Assembly: GCA_025450315.1 (NCBI GenBank)
Contig: JANWHQ010000157.1
Span: 1-43,460, forward strand
Direction of reading: 5' to 3'
DNA: 43,460 nt
Origin: Caulobacteraceae bacterium
GTDB taxonomy: Bacteria > Pseudomonadota > Alphaproteobacteria > Caulobacterales > Caulobacteraceae
A program made the translations under genes and the position numbers. Shown here in pieces: positions 7,884-16,980 of this stretch. Position 1 is the first letter of the stretch, and every line of letters starts with the position of its first letter. The notes under the pieces are model-generated. The model saw only the letters and a program-made list of their open reading frames with translations, did no database searches and was not told where the DNA came from.

Positions 7884-8203
7884 GCCTGATCTACAAGATC
7901 CTGCCCCGCGCCGAGTGGGCGGCGGCCGTGGCGGCCGGCGTCTTCTCGGGCTCGGCGATCGACCTGAAGGACGGCTTCATCCATTTCTCGGCCGAAGACC
8001 AGTGGCTGCAGACGCTGGGGAAGCACTTCGCCGGCCAGGGCGACCTCGTGCTGGTGGCGGTGGAGGCCGCGGCCCTGGGGCCCGCGCTGAAGTGGGAGGT
8101 CTCGCGCGGCGGGGCGCTGTTCCCCCACCTTTATGGCCCGATGCCGACAGCGCTGGCGCATGCCGTCCAGCCGGTCGAAGCGCCCGCGGCGGCCGCGCGG
8201 TGA
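7880..8203 (+). CDS. DUF952 family protein
   Basis: A 107-residue protein beginning at a GTG that overlaps the preceding stop. The DUF952 pattern is clear: IYKILPRAEW at the N-terminus, then DLKDGFIHFSAEDQ and HLYGPM near the C-terminus. As I recall, family members including a Caulobacter homologue have known structures resembling the ADP-ribosyltransferase/KptA fold, but no activity is established. The central His in GFIHFS and the Trp-Glu in LKWE could line a pocket (inference). It is sandwiched by 4-bp overlaps between the SixA-like gene and pyrD, so all three are likely made together. Confidence 0.88.
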   Translation: MSLIYKILPRAEWAAAVAAGVFSGSAIDLKDGFIHFSAEDQWLQTLGKHFAGQGDLVLVAVEAAALGPALKWEVSRGGALFPHLYGPMPTALAHAVQPVEAPAAAAR

Positions 8204-9258
8204 GCCTGGCCCAGGGCCTCGGCCTCGCCGTCCTGAGGCGGCTGGACGCCGAGACCGCCCACGATCTCGCGATCAAGGCCCTGGCGGCGGGGCTGGGGCC
8301 GCATCCGCGAGGGCCCGACGATCCGGTGCTGGCGACCGAGTTGGCGGGCCTGAAGCTGCCCAACTGCGTGGGCCTGGCCGCCGGCTTCGACAAGCACGCC
8401 CAGGCGCCTGGGGCGCTGCTGGCGGCGGGGTTCGGCTTCGTGGAGTGCGGCACCGTCACGCCCCTGCCCCAGGCCGGCAACCCCCGGCCGCGCCTCTTCC
8501 GGCTGACGCCCGACCGGGCGGTGATCAACCGCTACGGCTTCAACAGCGTGGGGCTGGAGGCCTTCGCCGCCAACCTGGCGCGGCGGCCGAGGACAGGCGT
8601 GGTGGGGGCCAACATCGGGGCCAACAAGGAGGCCGCCGACCGCATCGGCGACTATGTCACGGGGCTGAGGCGGCTCTGGCCCCTGGCCGACTACTTCACC
8701 GTCAACGTTTCCTCGCCCAATACGCCGGGGCTGCGGAACCTGCAGGCGCGGGCGGCGCTGGACGAGCTCCTGGGCCGGCTGGCCGAGACGCGGCGCGAGC
8801 TGGCCGCCGGCGGAGCCGCCAAGCCGATCTTCCTGAAGGTCGCGCCCGATCTGGCCGACGCCGAGATCGACGACATCTGCGCGTCCGTGGAGGCCCACGC
8901 GATCGAGGCGGTCATCGTCGGCAACACCACCCTGACCCGGCCGGACGGCCTGCGCTCGCCGCTGAAGACCGAGGCCGGCGGCCTCTCGGGCGCGCCGCTC
9001 ATGGGGCTGTCGACCGACGTGCTGGGGCGCTTCTTCCAGCGCATCCGGGGCGGCAGGGTCCGGCTGATCGGCGCGGGCGGCATCGGCTCGGGCGCGGACG
9101 CCTACGCCAAGATCCGGGCCGGCGCCTCGGCGGTGCAGCTCTACAGCCTGCTGGCCCTGTCGGGGCCGGGCCTGGTCTCGCAGATCAAGCTGGGCCTGGC
9201 GGCGCGGCTGAAGGCGGACGGGTTCAGCGGCGTGGCCGAGGCAGTGGGGGCCGCATAG
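8200..9258 (+). CDS. pyrD: Dihydroorotate dehydrogenase, class 2 (quinone-dependent)
   Basis: Oxidises dihydroorotate to orotate with membrane quinone as acceptor, in pyrimidine synthesis. 352 residues from a GTG that overlaps the DUF952 stop. Class 2 features are an N-terminal amphipathic extension (residues 1-40) for membrane attachment, LAAGFDKHAQ at the FMN site, NRYGFNSVGL around 110-119 and NVSSPNTPGLR with the catalytic base Ser172 rather than the Cys of class 1. The phosphate-binding GAGGIGSG and AGASAVQLYS lie near the end. A palindromic repeat element begins 6 bp after the stop and fills the convergent gap to pheT. Confidence 0.95.
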   Translation: MSLAQGLGLAVLRRLDAETAHDLAIKALAAGLGPHPRGPDDPVLATELAGLKLPNCVGLAAGFDKHAQAPGALLAAGFGFVECGTVTPLPQAGNPRPRLFRLTPDRAVINRYGFNSVGLEAFAANLARRPRTGVVGANIGANKEAADRIGDYVTGLRRLWPLADYFTVNVSSPNTPGLRNLQARAALDELLGRLAETRRELAAGGAAKPIFLKVAPDLADAEIDDICASVEAHAIEAVIVGNTTLTRPDGLRSPLKTEAGGLSGAPLMGLSTDVLGRFFQRIRGGRVRLIGAGGIGSGADAYAKIRAGASAVQLYSLLALSGPGLVSQIKLGLAARLKADGFSGVAEAVGAA

Positions 9259-9264
9259 GCTCCC

Positions 9265-9378
9265 TGCGTCCTTCGAGACGCCCGCTGCGCGGGCTCCTCA
9301 AGGATGACGAAGTCAGGGCTGGCGGAGAGATCGTCATGGTGAGGAGGGGCGCGCCAGCGACGCGTCTCGAACCACGCA
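9265..9378. repeat. Palindromic intergenic element, copy 1 of 3
   Basis: A 114-bp element bounded by TGCGTccTTCGAGACGC (9265-9281) and its near-complement GCGTCTCGAAccACGCA (9362-9378), 15 of 17 pairs. Inner arms CTCCTCA...ATGACGA and TCGTCAT...TGAGGAG are also inverted. The left sub-hairpin is GCCCGC-tgc-GCGGGC. It ends 1 bp before the pheT stop, in the convergent gap with pyrD. The other copies are at 12914-13033 and 21239-21350. Confidence 0.85.
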
Positions 9379-9379
9379 C

Positions 9380-11767
9380 CTAGCTCCGCAGCTTCCCGCC
9401 CAGCTTCTCCACCGCCGCGACGATCTTGCCCGACAGCTGCTCGATGTCGGTGTCGGTCAGGGTCTTGTCGCGGGGCTGGACCTGCACCTCGATGGCCACC
9501 GACTTGCAGCCGTCCGGCACGCCGGGGCCGCGGTAGACGTCGAACACCCGCGCGCCCGAGATCAGCGCCTTGTCCGCGCCCAGGGCCGCACGCACCAGAT
9601 CCCCCGCCGGCCGGGCGTCGTCGACCACGAAGGCGAAGTCGCGGCTGAGCGGCATCAGGCTCGAGACCTCGAAGCGCGGCCGGGTCTTGCCGCCCTTGCG
9701 CTTGGGCTCGGGAGTGGCCTCGACCCAGAGCTCGAAGGCGTAGATCGGGCCCTTGACGTCCAGCGCCGCCAGCACGCGCGGATGCAGCTGGCCGAACTCG
9801 GCGATCACCGTCTTGGGGCCGAGCTGCAGACGGGCCGATCGGCCGGGATGCCACCAGGGCGCGGCCTGGCCCTGGGCGATTTGCAGCGATCCGGCCGGCG
9901 CGCCCAGTTCCTCGAGCAGGCTGAAGAGATCGCCCTTGAGCCGGAACAGCTCGTCTGAGTCCCCGCGCTCCCAGTGCCGGGGCGGGTGGGAGGCCAGCAC
10001 CACGCCCATGGCGGTGCGCTGGTCGCCCGGCTCGTCGCCCGCGAACACCGGACCGATTTCGAACAGGGCCACATCGCCCCAGCCGCGCGCGGCGTTGCGG
10101 CCGGCCGCCAGGATCAGGTTGGGCAGGATCGAGGGGCGCATGCAGTCCAGGTCCGCGGCGATCGGATTGGCCAGCACCAGGGTCTCCTGGCCGCCGCCGA
10201 ACTGTTCGGCCGCCGCCCGGGAGGTGAACGACCAGGTCGCCGCCTCCTCGTAGCCCAGCGACGCCAGCACCCGCCGGCCGCGCTGGATGCGGGTCTGGCG
10301 CGGGGTCAGCACCCCGCCCGGCGGCGGCTCCATCGCCGGCAGGGGCGTGGAGGGCAGGGCGTCGTAGCTGGCGATGCGCGCGACCTCTTCCACCAGGTCG
10401 GCCGGGCCCTCGACGTCGCGCCGCCAGCTGGGCGGCTGCACCATCAGGTGCGCGCCATGCGGGGTCACCTGGAAGCCCAGCTTGGTCAGGATCTCGGCGA
10501 CGCCGTCGCGGCCCACCGACAGGCCGGCCAGGCGGTGCACATAGGCCGGATCGAAGTCGACGGCCGGGACCGGGGCCAGGGGCTCGCCGGCCACCAGCAC
10601 GTCGGACGCCTCGCCGCCGCACAGATCTAGGATCAGCCGCGTGGCCAGCTCCAGGCCGGGCACGATGAAGCCGGGGTCCACGCCGCGGGCGAAGCGGTAC
10701 TGGGCGTCCGAGATCAAACCCAGCCGGCGGCCGGTCTCGGCCGTGCGGATCGGATCGAAATAGGCCGCCTCGATGAACACCTCGGTGGTCTGGTCCGAAC
10801 AGCCGGTGGACTCCCCGCCCATGACGCCGCCGAGGTCGACCACGCCCGAGGCGTCGGCGATGACGCAGATCTCCGGGTCCAGCGCATAGGTGCGCCCGTC
10901 CAGGGCCAGCAGGCTCTCGCCGTCCCGGGCCAGGCGCGCGTCCAGGAAGCCGCCCTGGATCTTGGCCGCGTCATAGACGTGCAGCGGGCGGTCGCGGTCG
11001 TAGGTCAGGAGGTTGGTGACATCGACGAGGGCGTTGATGGGCCTGAGGCCCACCGAGACCAGCTTGCGCTGCAGCCACTCGGGCGAGGGGCCGTTCCTGA
11101 CGCCGCGGACCACCCGGCCCGCGAAGGTCGGGCAGGCGTCCCGGGCGCTGATGCGGATCTCGACCGGGCAGGAGAAATGGCCCGGGACCGGCTGGACCGA
11201 CAGGTTCTCCAGCCGTCCGACGCCGGCGGCGGCGAGGTCGCGGGCGATGCCGGCCACCCCCAGCCAGTCGGGCCGGTTGGGCGTCACCTCGAAGTCGATC
11301 ACCGCTTCCAGGCCCAGGGCCTCGGCGGCGGGCGCGCCCACTTGCAGGCTGTCCGGCAGCTCGAGGATGCCGTGGGATTCCTCGGCGGTTTCCAGCTCCG
11401 CGGCCGAGCAGAGCATGCCGTTGGAGACCACCCCGCGCACGGGCCGGGGCTCCAGCGTGATGCCGGTGCCGGGGATGTAGGTCCCGATCGGGGCATAGAT
11501 GGTGACCAGTCCCGCGCGGGCGTTGGGCGCGCCGCAGACGATCTCCTTGCGTCCGTCCCTGGTGTCGACCTGGCAGACCCTGAGGCGGTCGGCGTTGGGA
11601 TGCTGGACCGCCTCCACGATCCGGGCGACCGAGAAGGCGCCGAGCTTGGCGCCCGGATCCTCGACGTGCTCGACCTCCAGGCCCGCCATGGTCATGGCGT
11701 CCGCGACCTGCTGCACCGTGGCGTCGGTGTCGAGGTGGTCCTTCAGCCAGGAGAGGGTGAACTTCAT
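9380..11767 (-). CDS. pheT: Phenylalanyl-tRNA synthetase beta subunit
   Basis: The beta chain of the alpha2beta2 enzyme that charges tRNA-Phe. It carries the tRNA-binding and editing modules. 795 residues matches the bacterial family. Visible domains are the EMAP-type tRNA-binding fold at about 40-148 ([32 protein letters not shown]), the B3/B4 editing region, the B5 domain with the [23 protein letters not shown] segment, and the C-terminal FDX-ACB anticodon-binding domain ([18 protein letters not shown]). It starts 10 bp after pheS and is last in the infC-rpmI-rplT-pheST cluster. Confidence 0.96.
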   Translation of the reverse strand: MKFTLSWLKDHLDTDATVQQVADAMTMAGLEVEHVEDPGAKLGAFSVARIVEAVQHPNADRLRVCQVDTRDGRKEIVCGAPNARAGLVTIYAPIGTYIPGTGITLEPRPVRGVVSNGMLCSAAELETAEESHGILELPDSLQVGAPAAEALGLEAVIDFEVTPNRPDWLGVAGIARDLAAAGVGRLENLSVQPVPGHFSCPVEIRISARDACPTFAGRVVRGVRNGPSPEWLQRKLVSVGLRPINALVDVTNLLTYDRDRPLHVYDAAKIQGGFLDARLARDGESLLALDGRTYALDPEICVIADASGVVDLGGVMGGESTGCSDQTTEVFIEAAYFDPIRTAETGRRLGLISDAQYRFARGVDPGFIVPGLELATRLILDLCGGEASDVLVAGEPLAPVPAVDFDPAYVHRLAGLSVGRDGVAEILTKLGFQVTPHGAHLMVQPPSWRRDVEGPADLVEEVARIASYDALPSTPLPAMEPPPGGVLTPRQTRIQRGRRVLASLGYEEAATWSFTSRAAAEQFGGGQETLVLANPIAADLDCMRPSILPNLILAAGRNAARGWGDVALFEIGPVFAGDEPGDQRTAMGVVLASHPPRHWERGDSDELFRLKGDLFSLLEELGAPAGSLQIAQGQAAPWWHPGRSARLQLGPKTVIAEFGQLHPRVLAALDVKGPIYAFELWVEATPEPKRKGGKTRPRFEVSSLMPLSRDFAFVVDDARPAGDLVRAALGADKALISGARVFDVYRGPGVPDGCKSVAIEVQVQPRDKTLTDTDIEQLSGKIVAAVEKLGGKLRS

Positions 11768-11777
11768 GCCGCCCTCC

Positions 11778-12890
11778 TCAGCTCAGGCCGGTGACGGGCG
11801 AGGGAGCCTGGAAGGCCGAGAAGCCGTAGTGGTCCAGCCAGCGCACGTCGGCGGCGAACATGTCGCGCAGGTCCGGGATGCCGTACTTCAGCATGGCCAG
11901 CCGATCGATGCCCATGCCGAAGGCGAAGCCCTGCCATTGCTCGGGGTCGAGGCCGCAGTTCCTCATTACATTGGGATGCACCATCCCGCAGCCCAGGATC
12001 TCCAGCCACTGGCTTCCCTGGCCGATCTTCACCTCGCCGCCGGAGCGGTCGCACTGGATGTCCATCTCCGCCGAGGGCTCGGTGAAGGGGAAGTAGTGCG
12101 GGCGGAAGCGCGAGACGACGCTGTCGATCTCGAAGAAACGCTTCACGAAGGTTTCCAGCGTCCACTTCAGGTGGCCCATGTGGATGCCGCGGTCGATCAC
12201 CAGCCCTTCCATCTGATGGAACATCGGCGTGTGGGTCTGGTCGGAGTCCTTGCGATAGGTGCGGCCCGGGATCACCACCCGGATCGGCGGCGCCTGGCCG
12301 TGCGAGATCCAGGGCGCCGGCGGCGGGGTGTTGGTCCGCTGCATGGTGCGGATCTGCACCGGCGAGGTGTGGGTGCGCAGAAGCCTGCGTTCGCCATCGG
12401 GCCGGGTCTTGAAGAAGAAGGTGTCGTGAACCTCCCGCGCCGGGTGCTTGGGCGGGAAGTTCAGGGCGGTGAAGTTGTGGAAGTCGTCCTCGATGTCTGG
12501 GCCTTCCGCTACCCCGAAGCCCATTTCGGCGAAGACGGCGATCATCTCGTCCATCACCTGCAAGGTGGGGTGCACCGCGCCCTTGCGGCGGGGCGCGGGC
12601 GGCAGGCTGAGGTCGAGGGTTTCGGCGGCCAGCTGGGCGTCCAGCCCGGCGGCTTCCAGCTCGGCCCTGCGGGCGGCGATGGCCGCGCCCACCCGATCCT
12701 TCAGGCCGTTGATCTCGGGGCCGCGCGTCTTGCGCTCCTCCGGGCTCATGGCGCCCAGGGTCTTCAGCAGGGCCGAGACGGAGCCCGACTTGCCCAGCGC
12801 CGCGACGCGCACGGCCTCCAGCGCCGCCACGTCGGCGGCGGCGGCGATCCGGGCGGTCAGTTCGGCATGGAGTTCGGTCAGCTCTGTCAT
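11778..12890 (-). CDS. pheS: Phenylalanyl-tRNA synthetase alpha subunit
   Basis: Catalytic alpha chain of the Phe-tRNA synthetase. A coiled-coil N-terminal arm (about residues 1-90) precedes the class II core with motif 2 region [34 protein letters not shown] and motif 3 [22 protein letters not shown]. The ATG at 12890 is chosen because AGGA lies 7 nt upstream; the frame also opens at a TTG at 12905. This gives 370 residues. It is separated from rplT by a palindromic repeat element, so the repeat lies inside the otherwise continuous infC-to-pheT transcription unit. Confidence 0.96.
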   Translation of the reverse strand: MTELTELHAELTARIAAAADVAALEAVRVAALGKSGSVSALLKTLGAMSPEERKTRGPEINGLKDRVGAAIAARRAELEAAGLDAQLAAETLDLSLPPAPRRKGAVHPTLQVMDEMIAVFAEMGFGVAEGPDIEDDFHNFTALNFPPKHPAREVHDTFFFKTRPDGERRLLRTHTSPVQIRTMQRTNTPPPAPWISHGQAPPIRVVIPGRTYRKDSDQTHTPMFHQMEGLVIDRGIHMGHLKWTLETFVKRFFEIDSVVSRFRPHYFPFTEPSAEMDIQCDRSGGEVKIGQGSQWLEILGCGMVHPNVMRNCGLDPEQWQGFAFGMGIDRLAMLKYGIPDLRDMFAADVRWLDHYGFSAFQAPSPVTGLS

Positions 12891-12913
12891 TCCCTCATCC
12901 TGCAAAGGCGCGA

Positions 12914-13033
12914 TGCGTCCTTCGAGATGCGCCCTTGCAGGGCGCTCCTCAGGATGACGAAAGATTGGGAACTGCAGCGGCCTTCGTCATGGTGAGGAGC
13001 GGCGCCCGCGGGCGCCGCGTCTCGAACCACGCA
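12914..13033. repeat. Palindromic intergenic element, copy 2 of 3
   Basis: 120 bp between rplT and pheS, both on the minus strand. It shares the outer TGCGTCCTTCGAGA/TCTCGAACCACGCA arms and inner CTCCTCAGGATGACGA arm with copies 1 and 3. Here the left sub-hairpin is GCGCCCT-tgc-AGGGCGC and the right one is a perfect 20-base palindrome (GCGGCGCC, loop CGCG, GGCGCCGC). Being inside a same-strand gene series, it will be transcribed and may act as a processing or attenuation signal for pheST. Confidence 0.85.
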
Positions 13034-13043
13034 TGCACCGGCA

Positions 13044-13400
13044 TCAAGCCAGCGCGGCGTGGACCTTCTCGGCGATGGCCTTGAACGCCGCCGGATCCTG
13101 TCCCGCGATATCGGCCAGCACCTTGCGGTCGATATCGATCCCGGCCGCTTCAAGGCCGTGAATAAATCGGGAGTAGGTCAGGCCTTCCAGCCGGGCGGCC
13201 GCATTGATCCGCTGGATCCACAGGGCCCGGAACGAGCGCTTGCGGACCTTGCGGTCGCGGTAGGCGTATTGCCCGGCCTTGTCGACGGCGGCCTTGGCGG
13301 TCCGGATTGTGTTCTTGCGCCGGCCATAGAAACCCTTGGCCTGCTCCAGAACCTTCTTGTGCTTGGCGTGGGACGTGACGCCCCGTTTGACGCGTGCCAT
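13044..13400 (-). CDS. rplT: 50S ribosomal protein L20
   Basis: Large-subunit assembly protein that binds 23S rRNA. 118 residues, the usual length, starting [16 protein letters not shown] and containing the signature [36 protein letters not shown] and [11 protein letters not shown]. It follows rpmI by 17 bp in the standard infC-rpmI-rplT order. In other bacteria L20 represses its own operon by binding a leader; I could not identify a matching pseudoknot here. Confidence 0.98.
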   Translation of the reverse strand: MARVKRGVTSHAKHKKVLEQAKGFYGRRKNTIRTAKAAVDKAGQYAYRDRKVRKRSFRALWIQRINAAARLEGLTYSRFIHGLEAAGIDIDRKVLADIAGQDPAAFKAIAEKVHAALA

Positions 13401-13417
13401 CTCAGTTCACCCCGCTC

Positions 13418-13621
13418 TCAATCCAGCCCATAGGGCGCCCAGCCCTTGACGTGACGGGCGTCCCCCGGCGCGGCGACCTTGGTCCCGCGTTGCTGGCGGA
13501 TGTACTTGGCGTTGTGGCTGATCAGGCGGTGGCGCTTGCCGGCCACGCCCATCTTCACTTTTCCGGTCGCCGTCAGCTTGAAGCGCTTCTTGACGCCGGA
13601 CTTCGTCTTCAGTTTCGGCAT
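13418..13621 (-). CDS. rpmI: 50S ribosomal protein L35
   Basis: A 67-residue basic ribosomal protein starting [23 protein letters not shown], with the family [20 protein letters not shown] segment. The frame is open upstream (to 13672), but the conserved N-terminus MPKLKTKSG fixes the ATG at 13621. It lies between infC and rplT. The gap to infC is unusually long (248 bp) because it contains an inverted-repeat element. Confidence 0.97.
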   Translation of the reverse strand: MPKLKTKSGVKKRFKLTATGKVKMGVAGKRHRLISHNAKYIRQQRGTKVAAPGDARHVKGWAPYGLD

Positions 13622-13750
13622 TTTGCTGCGGAGCCGGAGCCCCGTCCTATGATCGCAATGAGTGGTCGCCATGGCATGCCATGGGCCAGGCGGCCGGAAG
13701 AGGGGCGCTGATAGGGGAAAAGTGACTGATAGGCAAGGCGCTCTCCCTGT

Positions 13751-13858
13751 TTGTCATCCCGGAAAGCCGCGCGGGCGGCTTATCCGCGATCGTCAGGCGC
13801 GCCGAGCCTGCGGCGATCCCGGGTCTGCGCCGCTGCGGGGCTCCGCCCGGGACGACAA
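13751..13858. repeat. Inverted-repeat element in the infC-rpmI gap
   Basis: The 248 bp between infC and rpmI hold no gene. From 13751 to 13858 there is a structured element with terminal arms TTGTCATCCCGG (13751-13762) and CCGGGACGACAA (13847-13858), 11 of 12 complementary. The interior contains further GC-rich palindromes such as GCCGC-gcg-GGCGGC. This end sequence resembles short intergenic repeats common in alphaproteobacteria and differs from the TGCGTCCTTCGAGACGC type. Confidence 0.7.
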
Positions 13859-13869
13859 CCCTCATGATC

Positions 13870-14403
13870 CTAGCGCGGGGCCAGGATCATGATCATCTGC
13901 TTGCCTTCCATGCGCGGCTCGTACTCGACCTTGGCCACCGGCTCGAAGTCGGTCTTCACCTGCTGCAGCAGCTTCATGCCCAGTTCCGGGTGGGCCAGCT
14001 CGCGCCCGCGGAAGCGCAGGGTCACCTTGACCTTGTCGCCTTCCTCGAAGAAGCGGTGCATGGCCTTGGCCTTCACCTCGTAGTCGTGGGTGTCGATGTT
14101 CGGCCGGAGCTTGATCTCCTTGACCTCGACGACCTTCTGCCGCTTGCGCGCCTCGGCCTTCTTCTTCTGCTCCTGGAACCTGTATTTGCCGTAGTCGAGG
14201 ATCTTGCAGACCGGCGGATCGGAGTTCGGAGAGACCTCGACGAGGTCCAGACCGGCTTCCTCGGCGGCTTCCAGGGCGGCGGAGGTGGGCATCACGCCCT
14301 GTTTCTCTCCGTGCTGATCGATCAGCAGAACGCGCGGGACGCGGATGTCCTCGTTCATGCGTGGGCCGTCCTTGGACGGCGGGGCGGGCATGGGGCGACG
14401 AAT
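13870..14403 (-). CDS. infC: Translation initiation factor IF-3, with probable AUU start
   Basis: IF-3 binds the 30S subunit, checks the start codon and initiator tRNA, and blocks premature 50S joining. The protein has the alphaproteobacterial N-terminus [21 protein letters not shown], the KDGP linker, [17 protein letters not shown] and the C-terminal [13 protein letters not shown] and [18 protein letters not shown]. An ATG at 14391 is possible, but a strong AAGGAGAG (14418-14411) lies about 20 nt away from it. The in-frame ATT at 14403 sits 9 nt after the AGGAG and restores an N-terminal RRP seen in related IF-3 proteins. I therefore annotate the ATT start (177 residues). infC of E. coli also uses AUU, for autoregulation. 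Confidence 0.93.
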   Translation of the reverse strand: MRRPMPAPPSKDGPRMNEDIRVPRVLLIDQHGEKQGVMPTSAALEAAEEAGLDLVEVSPNSDPPVCKILDYGKYRFQEQKKKAEARKRQKVVEVKEIKLRPNIDTHDYEVKAKAMHRFFEEGDKVKVTLRFRGRELAHPELGMKLLQQVKTDFEPVAKVEYEPRMEGKQMIMILAPR

Positions 14404-14410
14404 AGGCAGG

Positions 14411-14418
14411 CTCTCCTT
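14411..14418 (-). promoter_or_regulatory. Shine-Dalgarno that selects the infC ATT start
   Basis: AAGGAGAG on the minus strand. The AGGAG core ends at 14413, leaving 9 nt to the ATT at 14403-14401 but 21 nt to the ATG at 14391-14389. Only the ATT is at a functional distance. Confidence 0.7.
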
Positions 14419-14476
14419 GGACCGTGGACAGGACCGGAACCGGAGACAAACGCGCTCTCACAGCCCCAAGCCGCTC

Positions 14477-14505
14477 AATATGGCCGTCGGACCGGCCCTG
14501 ATCAA
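14477..14505 (-). promoter_or_regulatory. Candidate sigma-70-type promoter for infC operon
   Basis: Minus-strand TTGATC (14505-14500), 17 nt, CATATT (14482-14477). Transcription would start near 14470, giving a leader of about 65 nt before the infC start. The -35 overlaps the stop codon region of the upstream glycosyltransferase gene. The -10 matches TATAAT at 4 of 6 positions. Confidence 0.4.
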
Positions 14506-15470
14506 GCCGAGCGGGCGAGGACCAGGGCGGTTTCCGCCGCCTGTTGCACGGAGATGTCCCTGGCGTCCTTGGCGGTGAGGATCGCCACATAGCCCCTGGG
14601 GCCCGAAAGCTCGGGGTCCGCGCCGCCCGCGAACAGGGCGAGGGTGGGCGCGCCGGCCGCCGCCATCAGGTGCATGGCGCCGGAGCTGTTGCCCACCGCC
14701 AGGGCCGCCCTGGCGCCCAGGACGGCGATCTGGGCGAAGTCGGTGCGGCCGGTCAGGTCGCGGGCCCGAGGGGTGGTGCGCTGGATGGCCCGGGCCATGG
14801 CGCTCTCCTCGGGCGAGCCGATGACGAACACGTCCAGCCCATGCTCGTAGAGGCGCCGCGCCAGCTCGGCGTAGTTCTCGATCGGCCAGCGCTCCTGCGA
14901 GCGCGAGACGCCGCCCGGCGACAGCAGCGCGTAGGGCTTGGGCTTTTCCGCCCCCGGGGTCGGCCGGGGCTCGGGCGCGCGGCGGAGGATCCAGCTGAGA
15001 TCCGGCGGCGGGGCTTCGCCGGCCACGGTCGGGGCGTCGGGCCAGACGCCGGCGGTCTTCAGCTGGTCGGCCTGCCGCTCGAGGACGTGCATCCGCGCGC
15101 GGTGGCGGGTGGTGGAGCGGTGCGAGGCGCCGCGGACGTCGCCAGACCACTCCGGCCGGCCCGGCCACATGGCGTTGAACACGCGCCGGGTGAGGGACGA
15201 GTTCTCCAGGTCGTAGACCCGGTCGAAGCGCGAGCGGCGGATCCAGCCGGCCAGCGACATGGCCGCGCCGAAGCCCTGCCGGTCGCCGGAGGGCTCGACG
15301 TGGTCGAAGAAGCGGCTGGACTTCGCGAGCTCGGCGAAGCTCGGCATGGTCAAGAGGGTGATGTGGGCCTTAGGGTGCGCCTCGCGCAGCCGCTTCATGG
15401 CCGGCAGCGACAGCACGAACTCGCTGAGCGGGCCAAGCTTGATCACCAGGACGCGGGCAAGCGGCTTCAT
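14502..15470 (-). CDS. Glycosyltransferase family 9 (heptosyltransferase-like)
   Basis: A 322-residue cytosolic glycosyltransferase of the ADP-heptose:LPS heptosyltransferase family (GT9, GT-B fold). The N-terminal Rossmann half opens with RVLVIKLGPLSEFVLSLPAMKRLREAHP, the standard GT9 start. The C-terminal half has the sugar-nucleotide site SPGGVSRSQERWPIENYAELARRL, then VIGSPEE and GNSSGAMHLMAAAGAPTLALF. The ATG at 15470 is chosen for the MKPLARVLVIKLG N-terminus; the frame is open further upstream. It probably adds a heptose-type sugar to LPS or another glycan. The donor and acceptor are not evident. It is divergent from a sugar-nucleotide epimerase gene. Confidence 0.9.
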   Translation of the reverse strand: MKPLARVLVIKLGPLSEFVLSLPAMKRLREAHPKAHITLLTMPSFAELAKSSRFFDHVEPSGDRQGFGAAMSLAGWIRRSRFDRVYDLENSSLTRRVFNAMWPGRPEWSGDVRGASHRSTTRHRARMHVLERQADQLKTAGVWPDAPTVAGEAPPPDLSWILRRAPEPRPTPGAEKPKPYALLSPGGVSRSQERWPIENYAELARRLYEHGLDVFVIGSPEESAMARAIQRTTPRARDLTGRTDFAQIAVLGARAALAVGNSSGAMHLMAAAGAPTLALFAGGADPELSGPRGYVAILTAKDARDISVQQAAETALVLARSA

Positions 15471-15586
15471 GCGGCTACGGTTGTAGTGAACGGGGCGCCG
15501 CCGCGCCATGAATGAAATGCGCCGCGGCGGCGCCGCGGGATTTGACTTGCGCCCCCGGGCCGGAAACACAGGCGGCCGGGCGGAGG

Positions 15587-16573
15587 ATGGCTTCAGATGA
15601 GGCGGCCTTGATCATCGTCACCGGCGCGGCGGGGTTCATCGGCCGCTTTGTCTGCATGAGGCTGCTCGACCGCGGCGAAGAGGTCGTGGGCGTCGACGAC
15701 TTCAATCCCTATTACGACCCCGCCCTGAAGGAGGCGCGGGTGCAGGCGCTGCTGGAGCGTCCGGGCTTCCGGCTGGAGCGCATGGACGTGGCCGATGCGG
15801 ACGCCTTCGAGGCGCTGGTGCGGTCCACCGGCGCCCGCCGGGTGGTCCACCTGGCCGCCCAGGCGGGGGTTCGCTACTCGCTGGAGAACCCCTTCGCCTA
15901 CGAGCGGGCCAACCTGATGGGGCACCTGGCGGTGCTGGAGGCTTGCCGCCGCACCGACGGCTTCGAGCACCTGGTCTATGCCTCCTCGAGCTCGGTCTAT
16001 GGCGAGCGGGGAACGGTGGGCGCCTTCCGCGAGGACCAGGCGGCCGAGATTCCGGAGTCGCTCTACGCCGCCACCAAGCGCTCGTGCGAGCTGATGAGCG
16101 GGGCCTATGGCAAGCTGTTCGGCCTGCCGCAGACGGGGCTCAGGTTCTTCACCGTCTACGGACCCTGGGGCCGGCCGGACATGGCCTATTTCATCTTTAC
16201 CCGGAAGATCCTGGCCGGCGAGCCGATCGAGGTGTTCGGCGAGGGCCGCATGGCGCGCGACTTCACCTATATCGACGACATCGTCGACGGAGTGATCGGA
16301 GCCCTCGACCGTCCGCCCCCGGCCGGCGAAAACCGCATCCTGAACATCGGCGACAGCCGTCCCGTCGGCCTGATGGACATGATCGGCGTGCTGGAGCGGG
16401 CCCTGGGCCGCGAGGCCCGCAAGCTCTACGCCCCGATGCAGCCCGGCGACGTGACCGCCACCTACGCCGACATCTCCAGGCTCCAGGCCCTGACGGGCTA
16501 CCAGCCCAAGGTGAGGATCGAGGAAGGCCTGCCGCGGTTCGTCGAGTGGTACCGCAGCCACTTCGGAAGCTGA
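15587..16573 (+). CDS. NAD-dependent epimerase, UDP-glucuronate 4-epimerase-like
   Basis: Short-chain dehydrogenase/reductase of the extended type, about 328 residues. The NAD-binding GAAGFIG is at residues 13-19, followed by VVGVDDFNPYYD typical of UDP-glucuronate 4-epimerases (LspL/GAE). VVHLAAQAGVRYSLENPFAYERANL matches the same group closely, and the catalytic Ser-Tyr-Lys set is in YASSSSVYG and YAATKRS. The C-terminal region RDFTYIDDIVDGV is conserved. It would make UDP-galacturonate for LPS or capsule. GGAGG directly abuts the ATG at 15587, an unusually short spacing. Its promoter may be TTGACTT at 15542. The gene converges on a small secreted protein, 2 bp apart. Confidence 0.9.
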   Translation: MASDEAALIIVTGAAGFIGRFVCMRLLDRGEEVVGVDDFNPYYDPALKEARVQALLERPGFRLERMDVADADAFEALVRSTGARRVVHLAAQAGVRYSLENPFAYERANLMGHLAVLEACRRTDGFEHLVYASSSSVYGERGTVGAFREDQAAEIPESLYAATKRSCELMSGAYGKLFGLPQTGLRFFTVYGPWGRPDMAYFIFTRKILAGEPIEVFGEGRMARDFTYIDDIVDGVIGALDRPPPAGENRILNIGDSRPVGLMDMIGVLERALGREARKLYAPMQPGDVTATYADISRLQALTGYQPKVRIEEGLPRFVEWYRSHFGS

Positions 16574-16575
16574 GG

Positions 16576-16980
16576 TCAGGCCCCGCCGCACATGTGCTCG
16601 GCGTCGCTGGCCGTCCAGCCCAGCCCCGTGCGCAGGTTGCGTCCCCGATAGAGGATGCCGCGCGTGTCGCCCGGCGGGCAGCGGCGGGGCAAGGCGGTGA
16701 CGCACAGGCGCACCGGATCGCCCGGACGCGACCGGTCGATCCCCCGAAGCTGGTCGTAGCTGACGTTGTAGTGGCCGTCCGCCAGCTCCATGGCGCTGCC
16801 GCTGTCCGGCACGGGGCGGCCGTTGTCCTCCAGCCGCGTGGCGAGGCGCTTCACGCGGCTGAGGAAGCATTGGCCCACGCGCTCGGGGCGATGGGTGACG
16901 CCCGAGACGACCGTTCGTGGGCCGGCCGAAGCGACGCCGGCCGCCAGCAACGCCAGGCAGGCGGCGACCAGCGCCCTCAC
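16576..16980 (-). CDS. Small secreted Cys-rich protein of unknown function
   Basis: A 134-residue protein starting at a GTG that overlaps the galU stop (GTGA). Residues 1-20 form a signal peptide (MRALVAACLALLAAGVASA). The mature part has four Cys, well placed for two periplasmic disulfides: GQCFLSRV, VRLCVTALPRRCPPGDTRG and the C-terminal SDAEHMCGGA. VPDSGSAMELADGHYNVSYDQL and GDPVRLC look conserved. I recall similar unnamed proteins in Caulobacterales and sphingomonads but know no function. Coupling to galU hints at an envelope role, which is inference. Confidence 0.8.
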   Translation of the reverse strand: MRALVAACLALLAAGVASAGPRTVVSGVTHRPERVGQCFLSRVKRLATRLEDNGRPVPDSGSAMELADGHYNVSYDQLRGIDRSRPGDPVRLCVTALPRRCPPGDTRGILYRGRNLRTGLGWTASDAEHMCGGA

